A program made the translations under genes and the position numbers. Below are positions 1 through 7,145 of a stretch of DNA of 38,417 bases, piece by piece (within the stretch, counting starts at the first letter, position 1; every line of letters begins with the position of its first letter). Source of the stretch: Clostridia bacterium (GTDB lineage: Bacteria; Bacillota; Clostridia; Oscillospirales; CAG-272); contig JAFQKA010000008.1 of the NCBI GenBank assembly GCA_017397175.1, positions 1 to 38,417 on the forward strand, in the 5' to 3' direction. A model generated the notes under the pieces. That model had not been told where the DNA came from. It did not search any database and saw only the letters and a program-made list of their open reading frames with translations.

Positions 1-2
1 AA

Positions 3-131
3 CTTGTCAAGGCAGTCTATGTAGAAGCGCCAGATAAGTCCAGCGGCAAGAGAAAGCAGAAGATTCACATCTGCTATGATCTTGTAGGATTTATCCCCGT
101 GGATATTCTCGCAAAAGCAGAACAGGCATGA
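3..131 (+). CDS. Large serine recombinase, C-terminal end only (DUF4368 tail)
   Basis: Only the last 42 codons are inside the window. The frame starting at base 3 reads LVKAVYVEAPDKSSGKR and ends ICYDLVGFIPVDILAKAEQA before TGA at 129-131. The D-K-S-S-G-K-R stretch followed by a short amphipathic 'ICYDLVGF' segment is the pattern I know from the DUF4368 end of large serine recombinases of conjugative and integrative elements in Clostridia. Such enzymes cut and rejoin DNA at att sites for excision and integration. The catalytic N-terminal resolvase domain lies outside the window. Recombinase genes usually sit at one end of their element, so the element border is likely within the next few hundred bases. 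Family assignment is fairly secure, but completeness cannot be judged. Confidence 0.7.
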   Translation, partial: LVKAVYVEAPDKSSGKRKQKIHICYDLVGFIPVDILAKAEQA

Positions 132-150
132 CCGTAATCATACCTGTTCT
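119..150 (+). terminator. Hairpin overlapping the recombinase stop codon
   Basis: AGAACAGG (119-126) pairs with CCTGTTCT (143-150), and ATGA/TCAT extends the stem inside. It overlaps the TGA stop. There is no good T-tract, so it is a weak terminator or a degenerate border hairpin. Confidence 0.35.
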
Positions 151-212
151 ATCAAAATTCATATTACTGTCTTACCAGCAGGGAGCAAATTCTCTCTTTT
201 TTGTTTTTTGTT

Positions 213-237
213 CGTAGGGCGGGGGCTTGCTCCCGCC
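213..237 (+). repeat. REP-like palindrome, third family member
   Basis: The 25-base element begins CGTAGGG and ends CCCGCC, with GGCGGG (218-223) pairing with CCCGCC (232-237) around a GGCTTGCT loop. It has the same CGTAGGG head and CCCGCC tail as the two palindromes inside the RAYT gene at 16898-16924 and 17067-17093. I read it as a dispersed non-autonomous copy of that family. Confidence 0.55.
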
Positions 238-276
238 GTTTTCTGTATGTATTTAACCGTTTGGACTGCAGGAGCA

Positions 277-303
277 CGCATTGTCCTGCAAAAGGACAAT
301 GCG
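277..303. repeat. 10-bp-stem hairpin upstream of the SPFH promoter
   Basis: CGCATTGTCC (277-286) is perfectly complementary to GGACAATGCG (294-303) across a 7-base loop. It lies in the gene-free stretch 132-524. It may be a terminator relic or part of the mobile element's border. Apart from this hairpin, the REP-like element, the promoter and the leader structure, I see nothing else in that stretch. Confidence 0.45.
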
Positions 304-337
304 GATCGAAAAAAATCAGGTTTTTTTCTGTACGCTC

Positions 338-366
338 TTGACAAATAGATATTTTTGTGATATCAT
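338..366 (+). promoter_or_regulatory. Promoter of the SPFH gene
   Basis: TTGACA (338-343) and TATCAT (361-366) are separated by 17 bases. The -10 box lies inside a 19-base perfect palindrome at 358-376, which suggests repressor control. Transcription would begin near 373 and give a leader of about 150 bases. Confidence 0.7.
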
Positions 367-376
367 TATGATATCA
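358..376. promoter_or_regulatory. 19-bp palindromic operator candidate
   Basis: TGATATCAT-T-ATGATATCA is a perfect inverted repeat overlapping the -10 box of the SPFH promoter. This position is typical for an autoregulator. The ribbon-helix-helix protein encoded as the second gene of the operon is the obvious candidate binder, but that is inference. Confidence 0.45.
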
Positions 377-377
377 A

Positions 378-509
378 GTGCGAAACAAAGCGATAACAGG
401 CTGTAAGTTCAGCCATTTCGCACATGAAACACTTGCAAAATGGGATCCGATCCCATTTTGCCGCCGAGGCGGTGCCAAGTGTTTCTCAACGTTTTATCCC
501 CTTAAGGGG
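378..509 (+). promoter_or_regulatory. Structured 5' leader with a three-way junction
   Basis: Three nested structures follow the promoter. First, GTGCGAAA (378-385) pairs with TTTCGCAC (416-423) and encloses GGCTG/CAGCC. Second, AAACACTTG (427-435) pairs with CAAGTGTTT (476-484) and encloses two adjacent hairpins: CAAAATGGG... (436-460) and CCGCC-GA-GGCGG (461-472). Third, the perfect palindrome CCCCTTAAGGGG (498-509) sits just before the ribosome binding site. An open frame runs in from 378, but its codons are dictated by these stems, so I do not treat it as coding. This may be a cis-regulatory RNA or an inserted repeat element; no known riboswitch class was recognised. Confidence 0.5.
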
Positions 510-524
510 AAGAAAGGAACTATT

Positions 525-1544
525 ATGAAAGAAAAGATCTTATCAGCAAGGAAAAACGGAATGGGTATGATGCTCTTATGGGGACTGCTTTACATAGGTG
601 CGATCGTTGCCGTTGCATTAGGCGGTATGCAGATGGATGCTGAAAATTACACGCTCGGTGTTCCGCTTTTTGCGATTGGAATGATATGGGTGTGCCTTGG
701 CTGGATACCTTTTCTGGGACTGAAGGTACTTCACCCCCAAGAGGCACTCGTTCTTACGCTTTTCGGTAAGTATATAGGTACTTTAAAGGACGCGGGCTTT
801 TATTGGGTGAACCCCTTCTGCGTGGCAGTCAATCCCGCGGCAAAGACAAAGCTCAACCAAAGCGGTGACGTAAAAGCGGCTCCGGTGACCCTCTCTGCAA
901 ACGGCACGAATATCGCCGTTGAGCAGGTGAACAAAAAGCTGTCTCTCAAGCTCATGACCTTGAATAACAATCGCCAGAAGATAAACGATTGCCTCGGTAA
1001 CCCTATCGAGATCGCCATTGCCGTTACATGGAGAGTTGTGGATACCGCAAAGGCAGTATTTAACGTAGATAACTATAAGGAATATCTTTCTCTGCAGTGC
1101 GACGGTGCGCTTCGCAACATCGTCCGCCTTTATCCTTACGACGTGGCTCCCGGCATTGACACAACCGGCGACGGAATTGCAGACGAGGGAAGCCTCAGAG
1201 GATCAAGTGAGATCGTAGCCGATCGTATTAAAAACGAGATCCAGACAAAGGTCGAGGAAGCGGGAATCGAGATCGTTGAAGCGAGAATCACATACCTGGC
1301 ATACGCCACCGAGATCGCCGCGGTAATGCTTCAGCGTCAGCAGGCGTCCGCGATCATCGACGCGAGAAAGATGATAGTTGACGGCGCGGTCGGCATGGTC
1401 GAAATGGCTCTTGAGCGTATTGAACAGGGTGGCAAGGTGACCCTTGACAACGAGCGGAAAGCTGCAATGGTATCAAATCTGCTTGTGGTTCTTTGCGGCA
1501 ACCACGATGCACAGCCTATTGTGAATACAGGTAGCTTGTACTGA
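525..1544 (+). CDS. SPFH/Band 7 domain membrane protein
   Basis: This 339-residue protein has two hydrophobic N-terminal segments, roughly residues 15-35 and 45-65. An SPFH (stomatin/prohibitin/flotillin/HflK-C) domain follows, starting at '[17 protein letters not shown]' and including 'GFYWVNPF'. The C-terminal third is helical and rich in Ala, Glu and Arg ('[18 protein letters not shown]'), as in SPFH oligomerisation segments. Family members form membrane-associated rings and organise lipid microdomains or control proteases; the specific partner is unknown. The ATG at 525 follows an AAAGGA site. The frame is open upstream to 378, but that part is structured leader. The stop overlaps the next gene's ATG (TGATG), so the two are translationally coupled. 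Confidence 0.85.
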   Translation: MKEKILSARKNGMGMMLLWGLLYIGAIVAVALGGMQMDAENYTLGVPLFAIGMIWVCLGWIPFLGLKVLHPQEALVLTLFGKYIGTLKDAGFYWVNPFCVAVNPAAKTKLNQSGDVKAAPVTLSANGTNIAVEQVNKKLSLKLMTLNNNRQKINDCLGNPIEIAIAVTWRVVDTAKAVFNVDNYKEYLSLQCDGALRNIVRLYPYDVAPGIDTTGDGIADEGSLRGSSEIVADRIKNEIQTKVEEAGIEIVEARITYLAYATEIAAVMLQRQQASAIIDARKMIVDGAVGMVEMALERIEQGGKVTLDNERKAAMVSNLLVVLCGNHDAQPIVNTGSLY

Positions 1545-1744
1545 TGAACGATAACGGAAAAAAGCAGGTTCCGCTTCGCTTGTCTGCCGAGCTGTATGAC
1601 GCCCTTGCCGCATGGGCGGAGGACGATTTCCGTTCGGTGAACGGACAGATTGAATATCTTCTCTCTCTTTGCGTAAAGCAGAGAAAGAAGAATGGAAAAT
1701 ATGTGTCCGAGGAGCAGGATAAGCACCCGGAATTTGATGTGTAA
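1544..1744 (+). CDS. Small ribbon-helix-helix (Arc-type) protein
   Basis: This 66-residue protein has a short beta strand '[13 protein letters not shown]' followed by two helices. The pattern matches the Arc/MetJ ribbon-helix-helix fold, which binds palindromic operators as a dimer. Its ATG overlaps the TGA of the SPFH gene, and the pair ends at the terminator at 1749-1778. Coupling to an SPFH gene suggests it regulates or physically tunes that protein. The 19-bp palindrome in the operon's promoter would fit autoregulation, but this is inferred. The C-terminal 20 residues are charged and probably disordered. Confidence 0.7.
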   Translation: MNDNGKKQVPLRLSAELYDALAAWAEDDFRSVNGQIEYLLSLCVKQRKKNGKYVSEEQDKHPEFDV

Positions 1745-1748
1745 AATA

Positions 1749-1778
1749 AAAAACAGCAGGTGATAACCTGCTGTTTTT
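1749..1778. terminator. Bidirectional intrinsic terminator
   Basis: AAAAACAGCAGGT (1749-1761) pairs with ACCTGCTGTTTTT (1766-1778) around GATA. It serves the SPFH operon on plus and uxaC on minus. Confidence 0.85.
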
Positions 1779-1785
1779 GTTTTAC

Positions 1786-3183
1786 TTAAAACCCAAAATA
1801 CTTTTCCGCGTTATAGTAGCTGATGCCCTCGATGATCTTCTTGAGGGTCGCCTCGTCGTCGGGGTATTCGCCGTCCTCTACCCACTGACCGATCACGTTG
1901 CAGAGAATTCTGCGAAAATACTCATGACGTGTGTAGGAAAGGAAAGAACGGGAGTCCGTGAGCATACCCACGAAATTGCCAAGGAGTGAAAGATTTGCCA
2001 AGGACTTGATCTGATCCTCCATGCCCGTCTTCGTATCGTTGAACCACCAAGCGGAGCCGTGCTGGATCTTGCCACGTGCCTCTGTGCCCTGGAAGCAGCC
2101 GAGAATGGTGTCGAGCATCTGGTTGTCGGCAGGGTTGAGGGAGTAGAGAATGGTCTTGGGAAGCTTTCCGTCAACCTCAAGAGCATTGAGGAAGCGGGTG
2201 ATGTTCTTTGAACAATCAAATGTGGAAATGCAGTCGTAGCCCGTGTCGGGGCCCAACTTTTCGAACATTCTCTGATTTGTGTTTCTGATCGCGCCGTAGT
2301 GGAGCTGCATTACAACGTCGCGGCCGTGGTACTCGCGTCCGAGATGAACGAGAATAGCGGTCTTGTATGCGTCAGCCTCGTCCTGCGAGACGGTCTCACC
2401 TGCCATCGCGCGAGCGAAGATGCTTTCGATCTCAGCGTCCGTCGCTTCGGAGTAAACAACGTAGTCAAGACCATGGTCGGAAGCCTTGCAGCCCAGAGAG
2501 CAGAAGAAATCAAGACGGTTTGTAAGCGCGGCCTTTACGTCAGCGGCAGACTTGATCTCGATTCCCGATGCTGCGGAAAGCTGTGCGATGTACTCAACAA
2601 ATCCTGCCTTTTCAATATTCACAGCCTTGTCGGGACGGAAAGAGGGAACTACCTTTGTCTTAAAGCTCTTGTCAGCGGCTATTTTTATGTGCCATTCAAG
2701 AGAATCAATGGGATCGTCGGTGGTACCGATGACCGCCACGTTCGACTGTTCAATGAGACCTCTTACGGTCATTGAATCCTCCTGCAGCTTTGCGTTGCAG
2801 AGATTCCATACCTCCTCGGCGGTCTCGCCGTTGAGAATGCCGTCGTAGCCGAAATATCTCTTCAGCTCAAGCATGGTCCAATGGAACATGGGGTTTCCGA
2901 TAGCCATGGGAAGGGCCTCGGCGAACATCTGGAATTTGGTTCTATCGTCAGCGTCGCCCGTTATCTTGGACTCCTCAACTCCGTTTGAACGGATAACTCT
3001 CCACTTGTAGTGGTCGCCGCCAAGCCATACCTGCGCGATGTTCTCAAACTTGCGGTTTTCGTAGATCTCGCGGGGGTTGATGTGGCAGTGGTAGTCGATG
3101 ATGGGGAGATTTTTTGCATAGCTTTCGTACAGCCGTTTTGCCGTCTCGGTCTTTAAAATAAAGGAATCGTTGATAATGCCCAT
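1786..3183 (-). CDS. uxaC: Glucuronate isomerase
   Basis: UxaC converts D-glucuronate to D-fructuronate and D-galacturonate to D-tagaturonate, the first cytoplasmic step of hexuronate breakdown. The 465-residue length is normal. The amidohydrolase-type metal motif 'DYHCHINPREI' (His32, His34) is present near the N-terminus, and the C-terminus ends 'YYNAEKYFGF' as usual in the family. The gene diverges from uxaB-uxaA, which encode the next two galacturonate steps. The ATG at 3183 has an AAAAAGGAG site upstream. Its promoter lies at 3220-3248. Kinase and aldolase genes for the final KDG steps are not in this window. Confidence 0.95.
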   Translation of the reverse strand: MGIINDSFILKTETAKRLYESYAKNLPIIDYHCHINPREIYENRKFENIAQVWLGGDHYKWRVIRSNGVEESKITGDADDRTKFQMFAEALPMAIGNPMFHWTMLELKRYFGYDGILNGETAEEVWNLCNAKLQEDSMTVRGLIEQSNVAVIGTTDDPIDSLEWHIKIAADKSFKTKVVPSFRPDKAVNIEKAGFVEYIAQLSAASGIEIKSAADVKAALTNRLDFFCSLGCKASDHGLDYVVYSEATDAEIESIFARAMAGETVSQDEADAYKTAILVHLGREYHGRDVVMQLHYGAIRNTNQRMFEKLGPDTGYDCISTFDCSKNITRFLNALEVDGKLPKTILYSLNPADNQMLDTILGCFQGTEARGKIQHGSAWWFNDTKTGMEDQIKSLANLSLLGNFVGMLTDSRSFLSYTRHEYFRRILCNVIGQWVEDGEYPDDEATLKKIIEGISYYNAEKYFGF

Positions 3184-3219
3184 AAGATTTGTCTCCTTTT
3201 TGCAATGGTTATTAAGTCA

Positions 3220-3248
3220 ATCATACCCTCTTTGGGTAAAAAAGTCAA
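3220..3248 (-). promoter_or_regulatory. Promoter of uxaC
   Basis: On the minus strand TTGACT (complement of 3243-3248) and TATGAT (3220-3225) are 17 bases apart. The octamer AAGTCAAT occurs twice on plus (3214-3221 and 3242-3249). TACCC-TCTTT-GGGTA (3224-3238) lies between the two boxes and could be an operator. Confidence 0.65.
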
Positions 3249-3255
3249 TGGGTAC

Positions 3256-3283
3256 TTGCAATTCGGGCAGGATTTGATATAAT
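3256..3283 (+). promoter_or_regulatory. Promoter of uxaB-uxaA
   Basis: TTGCAA (3256-3261) and TATAAT (3278-3283) have a 16-base spacer. It is only about 8 bases from the divergent uxaC -35 box, so a regulator binding here could control both directions. Confidence 0.65.
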
Positions 3284-3331
3284 TACATTGCAGAAAAAGA
3301 ACAAAAGTTCTTTATATAAAGGAGAGAAAAC

Positions 3332-4801
3332 ATGGAATCCATTAAGAGTAAGGTTCAGAACAGAAAAACGCTTCCCATCAGACTTTTGCAGTTCGGTGAG
3401 GGCAATTTTTTGCGCGCATTCGTTGACTACATGATAGATAAGGCAAACGAGGCAGGGATCATGGATTGCGGTATCGCTATCGTAAAGCCCATCGAATTCG
3501 GCTCACTTGAGCGATTCGATAAGCAGGATAACCTTTACACGGTAAATCTTCGCGGAAAGCTTGACGGCGAGGTGATAAATTCCGCTCATATCGTAACAAG
3601 CGTTCAGAAGACCGTGGATATATACAGCGACATGGATTCTTACATGGAGTTATCAAGACTTGACACCCTTCGTTTCGTCGTTTCCAATACCACCGAGGCG
3701 GGAATCGTTCTTGACCGCAGCGACAAGATCGAGGGTATTCCCGCAACATACCCCGGAAAGCTCACAAAGTTCCTCTACGAGAGATTTTGCTATTTCAAGG
3801 GGGATAATTCCAAGGGTCTTATCCTTCTCCCCGTTGAGCTTATTGAAAACAACGGAGGAAAGCTGAAGGATTGCGTTCTTGCCCTTGCACAGGAGTGGAG
3901 ACTTGGCGCAGAGTTTATAAAGTGGGTAGAGGAGTCTTGTGTCTTCTGCTCCACACTTGTTGACCGTATAGTTACAGGCTATCCTCGGGACGAGGCAGAG
4001 CAGATCTGCGAAAAGCTCGGATATAGCGACGAGCTTCTTGACGTGGGCGAGCCTTTTGGACTTTGGGTCATTGAAAGCGACCGTGATATTTCTGCCGAGC
4101 TTCCTCTTGATCGCGCAGGAATGCCCGTTGTGTTTACAGACGATCAGAAGCCTTACCGCGAGAGAAAGGTAAGGATCCTCAACGGTGCTCACACCTCTAC
4201 GGTTCTTCTGGGCTGGCTTTCGGGACTGCCGATTGTGCGCGAGTGCATGGAAGATAAAACTATCCGCGCGTTCATGGAAAAGGCGGTAGGCGAGGAGATC
4301 GCACCCCAGGTGAAACTTCCGGCAGAGGATGTTGCGGCGTTCGCGGCGGCAGTTTACGAGAGATTTGAGAATCCCTTCATTCGCCACAGCGTGCTTGATA
4401 TTTCCCTCAATTCCGTTTCCAAGTGGAAGAGCAGAATTTTGCCCTCTTTCAAGGATTACTATGAAAAGAACGGCAAGATCGCACCTGCGCTGACCATGTC
4501 TATGGCAGGTCTCCTTGCTTTCTACGGTGCAGGAGATTACTTGGAGGGCAAGATCGACGCAAAGCGTCCCTGTGACGGGGAAGCGTACACGGTTCGTGAC
4601 GATGCTCAGGCACTCGAATTTATTGCATCACATAGCAAAAAAACCTCCGCAGAGTACGCAAAGGCTGTACTTTCAAATACGAATTTCTGGGGTGAGGATC
4701 TTTGCGCTTATTCTGGGTTCTGCGAGACCGTTGCATCTTACCTTGATGCTTTCAAGGCTGACGGTGTAAAGGCTACCGTTGCAAAGCTCGTTGAAGCCTG
4801 A
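3332..4801 (+). CDS. uxaB: Tagaturonate (altronate) reductase
   Basis: UxaB reduces tagaturonate to altronate with NADH. The 489-residue protein belongs to the long-chain mannitol dehydrogenase family. The N-terminus carries 'LLQFGEGNFLRAFVDYMID', a nucleotide-binding start. The catalytic region reads 'RKVRILNGAHTSTVLLG', containing the family's conserved Lys/Asn/His set. The ATG at 3332 follows AAAGGAG. It is followed after 15 bases by uxaA, with no terminator between, so the two form one operon divergent from uxaC. Confidence 0.93.
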   Translation: MESIKSKVQNRKTLPIRLLQFGEGNFLRAFVDYMIDKANEAGIMDCGIAIVKPIEFGSLERFDKQDNLYTVNLRGKLDGEVINSAHIVTSVQKTVDIYSDMDSYMELSRLDTLRFVVSNTTEAGIVLDRSDKIEGIPATYPGKLTKFLYERFCYFKGDNSKGLILLPVELIENNGGKLKDCVLALAQEWRLGAEFIKWVEESCVFCSTLVDRIVTGYPRDEAEQICEKLGYSDELLDVGEPFGLWVIESDRDISAELPLDRAGMPVVFTDDQKPYRERKVRILNGAHTSTVLLGWLSGLPIVRECMEDKTIRAFMEKAVGEEIAPQVKLPAEDVAAFAAAVYERFENPFIRHSVLDISLNSVSKWKSRILPSFKDYYEKNGKIAPALTMSMAGLLAFYGAGDYLEGKIDAKRPCDGEAYTVRDDAQALEFIASHSKKTSAEYAKAVLSNTNFWGEDLCAYSGFCETVASYLDAFKADGVKATVAKLVEA

Positions 4802-4816
4802 TCTTGGGAGATTAAA

Positions 4817-6295
4817 ATGAACGTATTAAAAATACATGAAAAGGATAACGTGGCGGTAGCTTTGACGGCGGCTGTTGCCGGCGAAAGGATCGCACTTGAC
4901 GGTTCCGAAATAACGCTTGCAGAGGATATTCCCGCAGGTCATAAGGTGGCACTTCGTGAAATTTCCGAGGGCGAGAACGTAATAAAATACGGCTTTCCCA
5001 TAGGCCATGCAAAGGAGAAGATCGCGGCGGGACACCACGTACACACACATAATCTCGCGTCTAACCTCTCGGGTCTGCTTTCCTATGAGTACACCCCCAA
5101 TTACACCGAGCTTGAAAAGACCGTTCCCGGCACTTTCATGGGCTACAAGCGAAAAGACGGCAAGGTGGGTATCCGCAACGAGGTCTGGATCGTTCCTACG
5201 GTCGGTTGCGTAAATTCTATCGCCAAGGAGATTGAGGACAGATCGAAAGACCTTGCCCGGGGCAGTGTTGAGGGCGTTTTCTCTTATGCGCATCCTTACG
5301 GCTGTTCACAGCTTGGTGAGGATCACCAAAATACCCAAAAGGCCCTTTGCGGACTTATAAATCATCCCAATGCAGGCGCAGTTTTAGTGCTTTGCCTTGG
5401 CTGTGAGAACAACACCGCCCAGCAGATGAAGGCAATGCTTGGTGACTACGACACCGAGCGTATCCGTTTCCTTGTCTGCCAGGAGGTTGAGGACGAGATC
5501 ACGGAGGGCGTGAAGATAGTTTCCGAGCTTTGCGATTACGCATCGCAGTTTGAACGCGAGGAATGTACGGCAGATAAGCTGATCATCGGCCTCAAGTGCG
5601 GCGGTTCCGACGGTTTTTCGGGAATTACCGCAAATCCTCTGGTCGGTTCATTTTCGGATAAGCTGATCTCGGGCGGCGGATCTACGATCTTGACCGAGGT
5701 TCCCGAAATGTTCGGCGCTGAGACGATTTTGATGAACCGTTGCCGTACAAAAGAGGTTTTTGATGACTGCGTTGCTCTGATCAATAATTTCAAGGAATAT
5801 TTCCGCCGCCACGGCGAAAAGATAAACGAAAATCCCTCTCCCGGAAATAAGGCCGGAGGCATTTCGACCCTCGAGGATAAATCTCTCGGCTGTACCCAGA
5901 AGGGCGGCACGGCGGTGGTCGAGGACGTACTTTCTTACGGTCAGCCGGTGCAGAAAAACGGACTTTCATTGCTCCAAGCCCCGGGAAACGATCTGGTGGC
6001 GTCCTTGTCCTTGGCGATTTCGGGCGCTCATATGGTGCTCTTTACCACGGGACGCGGCACCCCTTTCGGCTGTCCTGTTCCCACCGTTAAGATATCAAGC
6101 AACACAAGGCTTTTTGAGCATAAAAGCGGCTGGATAGATTTTAACGCGGGCGAGCTGGCGCAGGGAAAGAGTATGGAGACACTTACAAACGAATTTTACG
6201 ATTTCATTATGTCGGTGGCGTCGGGTGAGAAGACAAAGAGCGAGCGCATGGACAAGCGTGATCTTGCCATCTTCAAGGACGGAGTCACCCTGTAA
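4817..6295 (+). CDS. uxaA: Altronate dehydratase
   Basis: UxaA dehydrates altronate to 2-keto-3-deoxygluconate. The 492 residues include an N-terminal SAF-like domain (about 1-95, with 'GHHVHTHNL') and the long C-terminal UxaA domain. Conserved Cys-rich pieces are visible: 'IVPTVGCVNSIA', 'VLCLGCENNTAQQ', 'GLKCGGSDGFSGITANP' and 'FTTGRGTPFGCPVPTVKI'. These match the iron-dependent dehydratase family. The two domains are fused, as in the full-length enzyme. GGGAG precedes the ATG, and the terminator at 6301-6325 ends the operon. With UxaC and UxaB it completes galacturonate to KDG. Confidence 0.94.
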   Translation: MNVLKIHEKDNVAVALTAAVAGERIALDGSEITLAEDIPAGHKVALREISEGENVIKYGFPIGHAKEKIAAGHHVHTHNLASNLSGLLSYEYTPNYTELEKTVPGTFMGYKRKDGKVGIRNEVWIVPTVGCVNSIAKEIEDRSKDLARGSVEGVFSYAHPYGCSQLGEDHQNTQKALCGLINHPNAGAVLVLCLGCENNTAQQMKAMLGDYDTERIRFLVCQEVEDEITEGVKIVSELCDYASQFEREECTADKLIIGLKCGGSDGFSGITANPLVGSFSDKLISGGGSTILTEVPEMFGAETILMNRCRTKEVFDDCVALINNFKEYFRRHGEKINENPSPGNKAGGISTLEDKSLGCTQKGGTAVVEDVLSYGQPVQKNGLSLLQAPGNDLVASLSLAISGAHMVLFTTGRGTPFGCPVPTVKISSNTRLFEHKSGWIDFNAGELAQGKSMETLTNEFYDFIMSVASGEKTKSERMDKRDLAIFKDGVTL

Positions 6296-6300
6296 AAATT

Positions 6301-6325
6301 AAAGAGATGCCATAGGCATCTCTTT
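6301..6325 (+). terminator. Terminator of uxaB-uxaA
   Basis: AAAGAGATGCC (6301-6311) pairs with GGCATCTCTTT (6315-6325) around ATA, followed by a T-rich run. It abuts the stop of the minus-strand gene. Confidence 0.85.
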
Positions 6326-6690
6326 TATTTTTTTGTAAGGGTTTCGTAGTGACAAAGTGTTTTTTCGTAGATTTTCCTTGCTTCGTTCAGCCGACGGTAG
6401 ACGGTGCGGTCGTCCATGTAATGCTCGGCGGCAAAATAGCGAACCCGTCCCGTGATCTCGGAAGATTTAAAGGGCAGGCGTAAAGTGCCGCCGTAAACTG
6501 TTTTTGCAGCCTCTGCCGTCTCTTTTTTTCCTGAGATCTCAAGATGACGGTATGTGTCCCGCACAGAAAGCAATGAGACAGCCGTACCGATCCCAAGCCT
6601 TGATATGATTGAAAGAAAGCCAAGCGGAGACTTTTTGTACAACTCCAGGGCATCGTAAAAAGCAAACGCCGCAGACGCGCATAACTTCAT
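6325..6690 (-). CDS. Small HTH-like protein of unknown function
   Basis: This predicted 121-residue protein is not one I recognise as a named family. Its C-terminal part 'AEHYMDDRTVYRRLNEARKIYEKTL' reads like the recognition helix of sigma-region-4 or RinA-type phage regulators, so DNA binding is plausible. I place the start at the ATG at 6690 because GGAGGTGG lies directly upstream. The frame remains open to 6792, but no ribosome binding site supports the longer form. It is a lone gene, convergent with uxaA. Confidence 0.6.
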   Translation of the reverse strand: MKLCASAAFAFYDALELYKKSPLGFLSIISRLGIGTAVSLLSVRDTYRHLEISGKKETAEAAKTVYGGTLRLPFKSSEITGRVRYFAAEHYMDDRTVYRRLNEARKIYEKTLCHYETLTKK

Positions 6691-6805
6691 TTTACCACCT
6701 CCGATTCCATTATACATTGCGGATATTGCGGCCGTATTCCGATAAGGTAAACAAACCAAAAAAGTGTTTTCATACTGATTTGTTTTTAACAAAGTGATAT
6801 TTTTC

Positions 6806-6834
6806 TTGACAAGAGAGGAAATATGAGGTATAAT
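6806..6834 (+). promoter_or_regulatory. Consensus promoter of the HPr-like gene
   Basis: TTGACA (6806-6811) and TATAAT (6829-6834) are both perfect, with a 17-base spacer. This predicts strong constitutive expression. Confidence 0.85.
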
Positions 6835-6864
6835 TTAAGAAAACAAATCAGGAGGTTTTCTGAA

Positions 6865-7095
6865 ATGACAACAGTAAATATTCGCCTCACAACGCTTGAG
6901 GACGTTCGCCGTTTTGTAAATACGGTTACAAAGTACGATATTGAGATCGACCTGTGCTCCGGTCGTTACGTGGTTGATGCAAAGTCCATCATGGGAATCT
7001 TCTCTCTGGATCTGCTTTCTCCCATTAAATTGACTGCTCACACAGACGATACCTCGGCTCTGTTTGCAGATCTGAAGGACTTTATTATCGAATAA
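6865..7095 (+). CDS. HPr-like (Crh-type) regulatory protein without the catalytic His
   Basis: This 76-residue protein has the length and fold pattern of the PTS phosphocarrier HPr. The regulatory-site motif is intact: 'DAKSIMGIFSLDLL', with Ser41 where HPr has Ser46, the target of HPr kinase/phosphorylase. The region that should hold His15 ('G-L-H-A-R-P-A') reads 'TTLEDVRRFVNT' with no His. It therefore cannot relay phosphate from enzyme I. This resembles Bacillus Crh, which acts only as a CcpA co-regulator. That role here is inference. The ATG at 6865 follows AGGAGG; the in-frame ATG at 6823 precedes the -10 box and is rejected. Confidence 0.8.
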   Translation: MTTVNIRLTTLEDVRRFVNTVTKYDIEIDLCSGRYVVDAKSIMGIFSLDLLSPIKLTAHTDDTSALFADLKDFIIE

Positions 7096-7096
7096 G

Positions 7097-7123
7097 AAAA
7101 GGGCGGGGAAACCGCCCTTTTTT
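7097..7123 (+). terminator. Terminator of the HPr-like gene
   Basis: AAAAGGGCGG (7097-7106) pairs with CCGCCCTTTT (7112-7121) around GGAAA, followed by T residues. Confidence 0.85.
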
Positions 7124-7145
7124 GAAATGAAAGGAAGTGAGTTGT

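Noticed and set aside
378..524. Upstream in-frame extension of the SPFH protein (49 codons)
   Set aside because: The codons fall within strongly paired leader structure, there is no ribosome binding site before the upstream ATG, and an AAAGGA site precedes the ATG at 525.
2299..2775. Open frame opposite uxaC
   Set aside because: It is the antisense shadow of a well-conserved gene, with no start site or family match of its own. The same applies to the opposing frames over uxaB, murA, ispE and walK.
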